Shown: one piece after another, positions 17,015 through 25,476 of the stretch
How positions within the stretch are numbered: the first letter of the stretch is position 1
Layout of the letters: each line of letters opens with the position of its first letter
Source of the DNA: Desulfuromonas sp.
Lineage (GTDB): Bacteria > Desulfobacterota > Desulfuromonadia > Desulfuromonadales > UBA2294
Direction of reading: 5' to 3'
NCBI GenBank assembly: GCA_002869615.1
Contig: PKUH01000004.1
Coordinates: 1 to 64,000 of the forward strand
Length of the DNA: 64,000 bases
Program-made: the position numbers and the translations under genes
The notes under the pieces: generated by a model
Database searches by the model: none
Told to the model about the DNA's origin: nothing
Seen by the model: only the letters and a program-made list of their open reading frames with translations

Positions 17015-17868
17015 AACAAAATGCCTACTACAGAATTTTACGTCCACACCAGTGGTTGAAAAACCTTCTCTTACTGTTCCCACCTTTTCTAGGCGGAACC
17101 CTTACCGGAGTAACAGCGCTACCCATACTTCTGGCTCTTGGCAGTTTCTCGGCTGCGGCCAGTATGGTCTATGTGCTTAATGACCTGACCGATATTGAGT
17201 CCGATCGGAACCATCCACGTAAAAAGTTTCGACCACTTGCCTCCGGTGAGCTTTCCGGTAAAGCTGCCGTCATACTCGCCTTGCTGTTGGGACTGGTTGC
17301 ATTTGCTTGCGCCACTCAACTGTCAATAAAATTTGTCATTATCATTATCAGCTACATAGTTGTTTCCCTGGCCTATTCATGGCGTTTAAAAAATATACCG
17401 TTGGTCGAACTTTTCTGTGTTGTCAGCGGTTTCCTGTTACGACTCATGGCTGGTGGTGAGGCTTTCGGAGTGACGGTCTCAGACTGGCTTTTCCTGAGCG
17501 TTTTCCTTCTGGCCCTGTTCCTGGTGTCAGGTAAGCGTTTAAGTGAACTGCGTCACGAGGGAGGAGAGTCGTCTTACCGGATCAGGCCAGTTCTCGCTGA
17601 CTATCCTCAAGGTTTTCTTGAAGGAGCGATGCTGGTTTCCGGAGCAGCGGTTCTGGTGACCTACACCCTGTATGTGATTGGTCATCAGAGAAGTATCTGG
17701 GTCATTCCAATATGCTGTTTCGGACTACTTGCTTTTTTCCGGAGGGTTCTGTCCGGTCGGGGGGGCGACCCGACCCACGCTTTACTGCGTGACCCGATGC
17801 TCTTTCTCTCCGGCTTATCCTGGGTTGTTTTTGTTGCCTGGGAGATTTATGGTCAACTATGGAAATAG
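17011..17868 (+). CDS. UbiA-family prenyltransferase, DPPR-synthase-like
   Basis: Likely transfers a sugar phosphate to polyprenyl phosphate. The 285-residue membrane protein has about eight helices and the Asp-rich motif NDLTDIESDRNHPRKKF followed by RPLASG. This motif is closer to decaprenyl-phosphate phosphoribosyltransferases (mycobacterial Rv3806c type) than to quinone-pathway UbiA. The basic RPHQWLKNLLLLFPP start also fits that subgroup. Its place among glycosyltransferases argues for polysaccharide precursor synthesis, possibly a ribose or arabinose donor. The epimerase genes that would convert ribose to arabinose are not in the window. Confidence 0.75.
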   Translation: MKQNAYYRILRPHQWLKNLLLLFPPFLGGTLTGVTALPILLALGSFSAAASMVYVLNDLTDIESDRNHPRKKFRPLASGELSGKAAVILALLLGLVAFACATQLSIKFVIIIISYIVVSLAYSWRLKNIPLVELFCVVSGFLLRLMAGGEAFGVTVSDWLFLSVFLLALFLVSGKRLSELRHEGGESSYRIRPVLADYPQGFLEGAMLVSGAAVLVTYTLYVIGHQRSIWVIPICCFGLLAFFRRVLSGRGGDPTHALLRDPMLFLSGLSWVVFVAWEIYGQLWK

Positions 17869-18911
17869 TTTTTTTTCGACATTCCCTGTTGAGTCGTGGC
17901 GGCGACAAGATGGTTCTGTCTCACGCCGGGTATCTTGCTGATCAGGGGCACTCGGTTACGATACTGACGACTGTTGTTGAAACCGTCTTTCCGATTGATG
18001 ATCGTATCGTAGTGCGATTGACCGGTCGAGCCGGGAAATTAGGCACTCTCTGGTCCGGTTTCGCTACGCGCTTCAGGGCCGACGTCATCGTTGCCGATAT
18101 CATTCCGTTGGCGTTCCTGCTCTTTTTCAGGAATCGTGAAAGGGTCATTTATTTTTCCCAGGATTATGATGAATCCTATTATTTCACCATGGTCCAGCGG
18201 CTATTCATCCGTTCACTATACACCCTGGGCTTGACTTATTTCCGGATTCCGGTCATAGCCGTTTCACATTACCTCGCCGATCTTCTCCGGAATCGATTCC
18301 ATGCCAAGGTTATCGTGGTTACCAACGGAGTTGATACGAAGGTGTTTTATCCCGAGCACGACCCGGACCTGGCCTTGTTGAAGAATGATAAAAAGGCAAT
18401 AGTATCACTGTCGAGGAGTGATGCCCGTAAAGGTTTTGATGTCGCACAGAAAGTTCTGCAGAAAGTCGGCTCGGAATGTATTGATGATTTTGTCGTCTGG
18501 ACCGTCGGAGAATCTTGCGAGTCGGCTTTCCCGGGTTTGCATCATCGCCATTTCGGTTATGTAAAAGAGGATGAACTTCGTCGGATTTTCAGCAGCGCAG
18601 ACCTTTTTCTGTACCCGTCCCGTCACGAGGGTTTCCCTTTGATGGCGTTGGAAGCATTGGCGTGTGGTTGCCCACTCGTGACGACCGACGCCGTCAATGT
18701 GGTGAAAAACGATGTCGAGGCCCTGGTTAGCCCGGTCGAAGATGTTGGGTCACTGGCGGAAGATGTTAAAAAAGTCCTGGCCGATGAACGTCTTTCGGAC
18801 CGTCTCTCCCGGGCCGGGTTTGATTTTGTCGAAAAAAACACCCTCGCGCAGTCCAGGGCGAATTTCTGCCTGGCCCTGGATGGGATTTTTAAAGGCCGGC
18901 CATGCCGCTGA
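17859..18911 (+). CDS. Glycosyltransferase family 4
   Basis: Cytoplasmic GT-B retaining glycosyltransferase acting on polysaccharide intermediates. The 350-residue sequence shows the family N-terminus (HSLLSRGGDKMVLSHAGYLADQGH), the acceptor-side hinge VVTNGVDTKVFYPE at about 150, and the nucleotide-sugar-binding EGFPLMALEALACGCPLVTT block with the conserved Glu pair at about 253-261. It overlaps the UbiA-family gene by 10 nt and the next gene by 10 nt, so the operon is very tight. The donor sugar cannot be told from the sequence. Confidence 0.88.
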   Translation: MEIVFFRHSLLSRGGDKMVLSHAGYLADQGHSVTILTTVVETVFPIDDRIVVRLTGRAGKLGTLWSGFATRFRADVIVADIIPLAFLLFFRNRERVIYFSQDYDESYYFTMVQRLFIRSLYTLGLTYFRIPVIAVSHYLADLLRNRFHAKVIVVTNGVDTKVFYPEHDPDLALLKNDKKAIVSLSRSDARKGFDVAQKVLQKVGSECIDDFVVWTVGESCESAFPGLHHRHFGYVKEDELRRIFSSADLFLYPSRHEGFPLMALEALACGCPLVTTDAVNVVKNDVEALVSPVEDVGSLAEDVKKVLADERLSDRLSRAGFDFVEKNTLAQSRANFCLALDGIFKGRPCR

Positions 18912-19669
18912 CACTTCCGACAATGTCGTTGATCACGGTCTGTCGCAACGCAGAGTTAACGATCGGCGAAACCATCAAAAGCGTTTTGCTCCAGCGGCTG
19001 GAAGGAGTCGAATATATGATTGTCGATGGGGCCTCGACAGATGCGACCGGTGAGATTGTCGCAAAGTTTGTCGGGCAAGGGGTCGACGGTTTCATCAGTG
19101 AGCCGGACGGCGGTATTGCCGATGCCTTCAACAAGGGAGTCTCCAGGTCAACAGGAGATATTATCGGGCTGGTTAATGCCGATGACCAGCTTGTTGAGGA
19201 TACGGTTGCTTTTGTGCGGAGGTACTTTCATGAGCATCCTGATGTTGATGTTGTGCATGGTGATGTTCTTCTTTATGAGGGTCAGCGCTTTCTGAAGCAA
19301 CTGAAACCGGCCGGTTGCTGGTGGCATCCATGGCGCCTGGTGCTGTACAATCATCCGGCGACCTTTGTCAGGCGGCGGGTATATGAGGAACTTGGTGGCT
19401 TTGATGAAAGCTTTCGGATCGCTATGGATGTCGAGATTTTTCTGCGCTGGAACCGTGCCGGAAAACACATTCAATACCTTGAGAGACCATTGGCGATTAT
19501 GCAGGTTGGGGGCGTTAGCGGTGTACAAGCAAAAGCCGGTTTTGATGAATATCGACGAGCCGCAATCCTGCATGGATATTCTCCGGTGCTCGCCAATATC
19601 CAGTATGCTTGCAAGATAATATTAAATACCCTGGTGCTGCTTGGCCGCAGATATCTGCCCGGGATCTAG
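18902..19669 (+). CDS. Glycosyltransferase family 2 (GT-A)
   Basis: Predicted inverting glycosyltransferase. The 255-residue protein starts with MSLITVCRNAELTIGETI, followed by DGASTDATGEIV and SEPDGGIADAFNKGV, then the metal-binding region NADDQ (DxD-like) at about 96. This pattern resembles WcaE-like enzymes of colanic-acid-type clusters. There is no membrane segment until a weak one at the C-terminus. It overlaps the GT4 gene by 10 nt; the methyltransferase follows after 9 nt. Confidence 0.86.
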   Translation: MPLTLPTMSLITVCRNAELTIGETIKSVLLQRLEGVEYMIVDGASTDATGEIVAKFVGQGVDGFISEPDGGIADAFNKGVSRSTGDIIGLVNADDQLVEDTVAFVRRYFHEHPDVDVVHGDVLLYEGQRFLKQLKPAGCWWHPWRLVLYNHPATFVRRRVYEELGGFDESFRIAMDVEIFLRWNRAGKHIQYLERPLAIMQVGGVSGVQAKAGFDEYRRAAILHGYSPVLANIQYACKIILNTLVLLGRRYLPGI

Positions 19670-19678
19670 GATGGAATA

Positions 19679-20605
19679 ATGAGCAAGACTCTCACCGCGC
19701 AGAGGCTGGTTTCTGCTGAAGTTATCGAATGCCCGGCTTGCCGGAAAGGTGTTCAGGCCGTTTCTTATGTCTACCAGGACAACGGGCAGGATTACCCGGT
19801 TTACGATTGTCCGGATTGTTCATTTATGTTTATCCGCCCCTTACCGATTCAGGAGCTGAACGAACGGCAGATGGATTCTCTCGGCGATGCAGAGCTTTTT
19901 GGCAGTGATCTGATGAAATTTCTTCATCGGACGCTCTATATCAACAAGGAGATCCGTACGATCAAAAAACTGACCGGCGGTGATGTTTCGTTGCTGGATG
20001 TCGGTTGTGGTACAGGCTGGATTTCATCGCTCTGGAAAAAAGCCGGATTCCGGGTCGTCGGTCTTGAACCTTCGGCAGTAAGAGGTGCGTACGCCAACGA
20101 GACTTACGGTATTGAGGTGATAAACGACTATGTCGAAAACATCAGCCTGCCGGACCATTTTGACGTTGCCATCCTGCGCCATGTCATCGAACATTTTCAG
20201 GACCCGATTACGGTCATGGAAAAGGTGCGTTTTTCGTTGAACGCTGATGGCCTTGCCCTGGTGGTCGTGCCAAACATCGATTGCATCGGCCGCTATTTAT
20301 TCGGCACTGATTGGGAATGGGTTCTGCCCTGGCATTGTAATTTTTTCAACGAAAAGTCCCTACAGTCAATGCTCGAGACAGCCGGTTTTGAAGTCTTGAG
20401 CATCTACCAGACGGCATCACCACTTTATTACAGCGACAGCCTGGCCAGAAAGATCAATTTGCAGTTCTTCTCACAGATGATTGACAGAATCCGCGTGCCG
20501 GTAATGCTGGCATCTTCTCCGATGGCGATGCTTGGCTTGATACTTGGGCTTGGTGATAACCTGACGGCTGTTGCCCGGGTCGTTAATCAGTCTGAATCTC
20601 CATGA
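19679..20605 (+). CDS. Class I SAM-dependent methyltransferase with N-terminal zinc ribbon
   Basis: Sugar or glycan methyltransferase candidate. The 308-residue product has a CPAC...CPDC pair (about 19-49) that could bind zinc, then SAM motif I LLDVGCGTGW at about 101, motif II VVGLEPSAVRG, and AILRHVIEHF at about 163. This zinc-ribbon plus Methyltransf_11-type layout is common in O-antigen and capsule clusters. It overlaps the flippase start by 4 nt. Confidence 0.8.
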   Translation: MSKTLTAQRLVSAEVIECPACRKGVQAVSYVYQDNGQDYPVYDCPDCSFMFIRPLPIQELNERQMDSLGDAELFGSDLMKFLHRTLYINKEIRTIKKLTGGDVSLLDVGCGTGWISSLWKKAGFRVVGLEPSAVRGAYANETYGIEVINDYVENISLPDHFDVAILRHVIEHFQDPITVMEKVRFSLNADGLALVVVPNIDCIGRYLFGTDWEWVLPWHCNFFNEKSLQSMLETAGFEVLSIYQTASPLYYSDSLARKINLQFFSQMIDRIRVPVMLASSPMAMLGLILGLGDNLTAVARVVNQSESP

Positions 20606-21926
20606 TTGGATTGAAACGATACTTTGAGCACACTTCGTGGATGCTGGCCGAGAAAATTTTGCGTCTTGGCATCGTATTTTTCGTCGGGATCTACGTTGCA
20701 AGATATCTCGGTCCGGAGAAATACGGGATTCTGAATTTCGCTGTGGCGTTTGTTGCCTTGTTTGCTTCCTTTGCCGACCTGGGATTGAACAATATCCTTG
20801 TTCGAGAACTCCTGCACAAAAAAACGTTAAGCGAAAAACTCATAGGGACCTCTTTTTTATTAAAAATAGCAGGTGCCGGGTTTGTACTATTACTGATAAT
20901 TATTTTAACGATCTTTACGTCGTTTGGCCGGCAGACCGAGATTGTTATTTTGATTATATGTGTGGGGCTTGTTTTTCAGGCGTTCAATGTCGTTGAACTG
21001 TTTTTCCAGTCTAAGGTCCAAGCCAAATACCCTGTCTTTGCAAGGGTTTTTTCTGTTGTCCTGGCCAATATCGTTAAAATTCTCCTGATTCTGTTCAAGG
21101 CGCCCCTTGTTTATTTTGCTTTTGCCATAAGTCTCGAATATTTTCTTTTGTCTGTGAGCCTGGTCTATGTTTACTACCGCCAGAAATATTCTGTTTTCAA
21201 CTGGCACTTCGATCGCTCGATTGGGTTTGACCTGATTCGGGAATCCTGGCCTCTGATCCTGTCCGGGGTTGCCGTTTCGGTTTATATTCGGATTGATCAG
21301 GTTATGATTAAAAGCATGTTGGGAGATGAGGCGACAGGGATATACTCGGTGGCGGTCAACTTGAGTGAAGCCTGGTATTTTATTCCGATGACGTTAACGG
21401 CAGCTCTTTATCCTGCACTGGTTAATGCAAAAAAAATGACGAAACGGTTTACTATAAGCGCCTCGAAAAACTTTTTCTTTTCATGGTCTGGATAGCGATA
21501 GCGATAGCGATACCCGTCTCTATTTTCTCGAAAGAAATAATCGGTATTGTTTTTGGAATGCAGTACCTTCAGGCGCATGGTGTTCTTGCAGTTCACTGCT
21601 GGTCGGCATTGTTTGTTTTTATCGGACTCGTCAGTAATCAATGGTTTATTCTTGAGAATCTGAGTCGGTATACGTTATATCGACATCTTCTGGCTGCCGG
21701 TACCAATATTGTACTGAACATGCTGTTTATTCCTGCGTATGGTATCGTGGGAGCTGCTGTTGCGACCCTTTTGACACAGGTAATTACAAGCTATCTGTTT
21801 GATATCATTAACAAGCCGACCCGCATTCTTTTTGTTATGAAAAGTAAATACTTGTTCCTTTTTTTACCGATAACCCTTAAGTTTGTTTTACAGGGGCTTT
21901 TTAAGCGTGACAGGTTGAGATATTGA
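20602..21926 (+). pseudogene. Wzx-type polysaccharide flippase with a frame change at an A8 run
   Basis: Lipid-linked oligosaccharide flippase of the MOP family. Frame 1 (20602-21495) begins with EKILRLGIVFFVGIYVARYLGPEKYGIL, typical of Wzx, and reads well to ALYPALVNAKK. It then becomes unlike the family and stops at 21493-21495. The -1 frame continues from the same point as NDETVYYKRLEKLFLFMVW and runs to TGA at 21924-21926 with the expected last helices. The joint falls in AAAAAAAA at 21429-21436, read GCA AAA AAA ATG. A ninth A, or a -1 slip at A AAA AAA, gives one protein of 441 residues. Real frameshift, phase variation, programmed slippage or a homopolymer error are all compatible. Confidence 0.85.
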
Positions 21927-22015
21927 AATATCTGGTGAGACTGCTTCCCTTGTCACTGATTGGTTTTGGTTTGATCGTTTTCCGAAACCGTTTGCACCGA
22001 GCCGGATTGACGTGA
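21923..22015 (+). CDS. Possible 30-residue membrane peptide
   Basis: Not recognised. A TTG at 21923 overlaps the wzx stop as TTGA and opens a 30-codon frame ending in TGA at 22013-22015. The peptide has a hydrophobic core (LLPLSLIGFGLIVF) and a basic end (RNRLHRAGLT), a pattern that fits a single-helix membrane peptide. The ribosome site is weak (AGGTTGAG). It fills most of the only 100-nt gap in this part of the operon. It could equally be chance. Confidence 0.22.
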   Translation: MKYLVRLLPLSLIGFGLIVFRNRLHRAGLT

Positions 22016-22025
22016 TGGATTCTTA

Positions 22026-22745
22026 ATGGCTGCAATTATTCGGAAATGTGTTTATCTGGTTTTTTTTTACTTGCCTGAACGCCTGGTGGATCAATGTATT
22101 TTTGAAATTGTCGGTTTTTTTGGAAGATTATGCTCACGTTCTTATCAGCCAAATGACCGAGGTGAGGCGTTGATTAATCTTGGTAGCGGTGGTGCCGTCG
22201 TGCCGGGATTTGTTAATATTGATTTTTTCGGGACTGCAGGTGTCGATTATTCTGCAGACCTGAGGTTTCCTTTGAAAATTCCATCGAATACTGCCTGTGG
22301 AATTTTTTCAGAACATACTCTTGAACATTTAACATATACAGAAACAGAAAACTTGTTGAGGGAGTGTTATCGTATTATTGTGCCAGGAGGCGGGATTCGA
22401 ATTGTTGTTCCAGATCTTTCCATTTTCATGCAGAAATACATTGATAATGATCTGGAATGGTTCAGGCACTGGGAACAGTTGTATTTTAAAGATAGTGCGA
22501 ATAGCGAACGGAGTAGCCGGACCCTTCTGTCTCCAGTAGGCGCAGTGAGTTTCGTCACCCAGGAGTATGGCCATGTGTCATGTTGGGATTTTCCTGCCAT
22601 GAAGATTGTCCTGGAAAAGGCAGGTTTCTCAAGGGTGAAGAAAGTTGATTTCAGGGATGGTGAACACACCCACTTGATGATTGAACAGGATTGTAATGCG
22701 AGAAGATTCGTATCGTTATATGTTGAAGCTGAAAAATCAGCTTAA
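22026..22745 (+). CDS. Class I SAM-dependent methyltransferase
   Basis: The 239-residue protein begins with a hydrophobic or amphipathic stretch (VYLVFFYLPERLV), then INLGSGGAVVPGFVNIDFF as the SAM-binding region, ADLRFPLKIPSNTACGIFSEHTLEHL with the post-II SEHTLEHL motif, and the lid sequence LLRECYRIIVPGGGIRIVVPD. This is the form often found in lipopolysaccharide and EPS clusters, where the substrate is usually a sugar. Base composition is slightly more AT-rich than the genes before it. Confidence 0.78.
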   Translation: MAAIIRKCVYLVFFYLPERLVDQCIFEIVGFFGRLCSRSYQPNDRGEALINLGSGGAVVPGFVNIDFFGTAGVDYSADLRFPLKIPSNTACGIFSEHTLEHLTYTETENLLRECYRIIVPGGGIRIVVPDLSIFMQKYIDNDLEWFRHWEQLYFKDSANSERSSRTLLSPVGAVSFVTQEYGHVSCWDFPAMKIVLEKAGFSRVKKVDFRDGEHTHLMIEQDCNARRFVSLYVEAEKSA

Positions 22746-22766
22746 TCAATTGTTGTGGCTTGAACT

Positions 22767-23591
22767 ATGAACGCAAAATGGCTGGCAAAAGAATACATTC
22801 TGAGCGTTCACGCCTGGCTACTTGACAGGTTGTCTGATCCGATCCTGGCTGCTAACAAGATTTTTTGTGATCAGCACAAGGGTGAGCGATGTTTTATTCT
22901 GGGCAGTGGGCCGTCCATTAAAGAACAGGATTTGACCCGTTTGTCAGGCGAGTTGGTGATGACTCAGAATCATTTTCATGCCCATGATGACATCAAGACC
23001 ATTAACCCGTCCTATCACGTTAATGTCCCAATGTACCAACCGGCTGAATACCATGATGACTGGCGACAATGGTTGACTGGAATGAATGAACGTTTACCGA
23101 CCAGTACGACCCTTTTCTTTGGTAAAAACACCAAATGCATGGTTGATGAGCTTGGCTTATTTCAGGGACGTTCATATTATATAAAAACCGGTGGCAGTTT
23201 TGTTACTCGTCGTACGGCACCTGTCGACCTGACCCGTACTATCATGCCGGTTCCGACTGTTTTGACTCAATGTCTTGCCATTGCAATATATATGGGCTTT
23301 TCCGAAATTGTTCTGACCGGATTTGATCTCGATCAGATTTTTTTAAAGATGCAGGATCGATCAAAGGTCCGTTTTTACGGGTTGTCGCCGATTACAGACA
23401 ATGAAGCCGAAGAGACAGCTGAAAAAGAGGCCGCCCAGTACGGTAAAGAATGGTTCTATTGGTGGATGATCTGGCAGCAGTGTTTTTTGTTGAAAGATGT
23501 GGCCGAAAAAAAGGGGATACGGGTTGTCAATGCAACCAGAGGAGGATTGCTGAATGTTTTTCCGCGTAAAATATTTGAGGATATGGTTTGA
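22767..23591 (+). CDS. DUF115/GT42-like protein, possible CMP-sugar-using transferase
   Basis: The 274-residue product has CFILGSGPSIKEQDLTRL at about 39-56, LVMTQNHFHAHDD, and VPTVLTQCLAIAIYMGFSEIVLTGFDLD at about 165-192. The G-GPS motif and the distal AIA-GF-EI-L-G-D block are shared by GT42 sialyltransferases (Cst-II type) and by DUF115/MptE-like proteins of glycan clusters; the C-terminal NATRGGLLNVFPR fits the latter. The next gene encodes a CMP-sugar synthetase-like enzyme, which makes a CMP-sugar donor plausible. Sequence alone does not separate the two families here. Confidence 0.55.
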   Translation: MNAKWLAKEYILSVHAWLLDRLSDPILAANKIFCDQHKGERCFILGSGPSIKEQDLTRLSGELVMTQNHFHAHDDIKTINPSYHVNVPMYQPAEYHDDWRQWLTGMNERLPTSTTLFFGKNTKCMVDELGLFQGRSYYIKTGGSFVTRRTAPVDLTRTIMPVPTVLTQCLAIAIYMGFSEIVLTGFDLDQIFLKMQDRSKVRFYGLSPITDNEAEETAEKEAAQYGKEWFYWWMIWQQCFLLKDVAEKKGIRVVNATRGGLLNVFPRKIFEDMV

Positions 23592-24301
23592 ATAAAATGC
23601 AGGTTATTGCGATCATACCCGCCCGGGGGGGGTCAAAAGGCATCAAGAGGAAGAACCTGGTCACCTTCCGTGGCGAACCGCTTCTGGCGCACTCGATTCG
23701 TCACGCCAGGGAATCAAATTCTGTTGATCGGGTTGTTGTTTCGACAGATGATGAAGAGATTAAGACGGTCGCGTTATCCTGTGGCGCAGAAGTTCCTTTC
23801 ACAAGACCAGGCGAACTGGCCGAGGATCATGTGCTTGATTTGCCTGTTTTTCAGCATGCTCTGAATTTTCTGGAGGAAACCGAAAACTATCGACCTGATC
23901 TTGTCGTTCATTTGCGTCCGACAGCTCCTCATCGCAAGGCTGGCTGGATCGATCAGGCGATCCAGATGCTGCGGGGAGATCCGGCAGCTGATTCTGTGCG
24001 TTCAGTATCGGAACCTGACAAGCATCCTTATCGAATGTTTACCTTGAGCGGAGAGGGATACCTTGATGCAATCATGAAACATCAGCATCCGGTTCCTTAC
24101 CTGTTGCGTCGTCAGGATCTCCCGACGATTTATTATTATAATTGCGTTATTGATGTGACCCGCCCGGAAACGATATTCTCAAAGGATTCCATGACCGGTG
24201 ATCTCATCCTGCCTTTTATAATGAATGCCGATGACGTGATCGACATTGACACGCCTCGCGATCTGAAAATTGCCGAAGCATTGTTCGGGAGTGAAAAATG
24301 A
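23588..24301 (+). CDS. CMP-sugar synthetase-like cytidylyltransferase (NeuA family)
   Basis: Predicted to activate an acidic sugar with CTP. The 237-residue sequence has the nucleotide-binding start IIPARGGSKGIKRKNL, VVVSTDDEEI, HLRPTAPHRKAGWIDQAI and the metal-binding IDIDTPRDL near the C-terminus, all marks of acylneuraminate cytidylyltransferases. TTG 23588 overlaps the previous stop as TTGA and has GAGG 7 nt upstream; ATG 23597 is the alternative. No sugar-acid synthase (NeuB type) is in this window, so the substrate is unknown. Confidence 0.83.
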   Translation: MNKMQVIAIIPARGGSKGIKRKNLVTFRGEPLLAHSIRHARESNSVDRVVVSTDDEEIKTVALSCGAEVPFTRPGELAEDHVLDLPVFQHALNFLEETENYRPDLVVHLRPTAPHRKAGWIDQAIQMLRGDPAADSVRSVSEPDKHPYRMFTLSGEGYLDAIMKHQHPVPYLLRRQDLPTIYYYNCVIDVTRPETIFSKDSMTGDLILPFIMNADDVIDIDTPRDLKIAEALFGSEK

Positions 24302-25476
24302 AGATTCTTGTTCTTGGGGCAGGGATGTATGTAACCGGACGAAATGGGGCCGGCGTTGGAACCATACTTTCATCTCTGGCGGAATCATCGAAATCAATTC
24401 AAATTGACGAAGTCCTAATAGCCGCCCGGAAGCCTGAAAACGACGATCTTGTTGAAAATGCTGCCAATAGAATTAATGGTTTGCTCGGGACCTCCCTTAA
24501 GGTCAGTTTTAAAACGATATCTGGCAATGATTCGGCCGAAGATTTCAGGTTTTTATGTGCCAGTGACGATTTTGATTGCGTAATCCTGTGCGTTCCGGAC
24601 CATCTCCATTTCCGATATGCGGAACAGGCGGTTTTGAACGGGTTGCACACTCTTCTGGTGAAACCTTTCGTGCCGACTCGTGCCGAGGCCGACAGGCTGG
24701 TGACGTTGGCAAAAGAGAAAGCGGTTCATTGTGTTGTCGAATTTCACAAGCGTTTTGATGAGAGCAACCTGTACGCCAAAAAGGTTGTTACTGAAGGAAG
24801 CCTTGGCAAACTTCAGTATATTTCTGTTGCTTACAGTCAGAAAATATCTATTCCGACCGAGACCTTCGAAGCCTGGTCAAACCAAACAAATATTTTTCAA
24901 TACCTTGGTGTCCATTATGTCGACCTTATTTATTTTTTGTCAGGTTACCTTCCCGTCCGGGCAATGGCAGTTGGCACAATGGGCGCGTTATCGGCAAGTG
25001 GTATTGAGACATTTGATTCGGTGCATGCCCAGATTGTCTGGCATCGTCCCGAGAATGACAAAGATTGGTTTGTCTCACAGCTCAACACCAACTGGATCGA
25101 CCCTGTTTCTACTTCTGCGATGTCAGACCAGACGTTTACGATTGTCGGGACTTCAGGAAGGATCGATTGTGACCAGAAAAATCGCGGTATTGAGCTGGTG
25201 ACGGAAAAGACGGGTGTTCAAGCTGTCAACCCCTACTTCTCGGAATATTTGCCTGGTCCGGATGGTGCCCTTGCTTTTGGCGGCTACGGGCACAAGAGCA
25301 TCAATCTGTTCCTTGCTGATGTTGAGAGTTTGCAGGCGGGGGATTTGACCCCGGATGATCTGGTTGACTGTCGTCCTTCGTTTTTGCAATCCAGGGTTTC
25401 CACGGCCGTGATCGAAGCCGTTAATATGAGCCTTACATCAGACTTTGGATGGGTTGAAATTGATGCATTTTCTTGA
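24298..25476 (+). CDS. Gfo/Idh/MocA-family oxidoreductase
   Basis: NAD(P)-dependent sugar oxidoreductase. The 392-residue protein starts with KILVLGAGMYVTGRNGAG (Rossmann loop), followed by DFDCVILCVPDHLHFRYAEQA and the catalytic-region signature LLVKPFVPTRAEADRL (EKP-type Lys at about 121). HxxxD-like residues occur around HYVDLIYFLSG. It overlaps the cytidylyltransferase by ATGA and the following dehydrogenase by 14 nt. In sugar clusters such enzymes oxidise or epimerise nucleotide sugars or free sugar acids; the substrate here is not evident. Confidence 0.8.
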   Translation: MKILVLGAGMYVTGRNGAGVGTILSSLAESSKSIQIDEVLIAARKPENDDLVENAANRINGLLGTSLKVSFKTISGNDSAEDFRFLCASDDFDCVILCVPDHLHFRYAEQAVLNGLHTLLVKPFVPTRAEADRLVTLAKEKAVHCVVEFHKRFDESNLYAKKVVTEGSLGKLQYISVAYSQKISIPTETFEAWSNQTNIFQYLGVHYVDLIYFLSGYLPVRAMAVGTMGALSASGIETFDSVHAQIVWHRPENDKDWFVSQLNTNWIDPVSTSAMSDQTFTIVGTSGRIDCDQKNRGIELVTEKTGVQAVNPYFSEYLPGPDGALAFGGYGHKSINLFLADVESLQAGDLTPDDLVDCRPSFLQSRVSTAVIEAVNMSLTSDFGWVEIDAFS

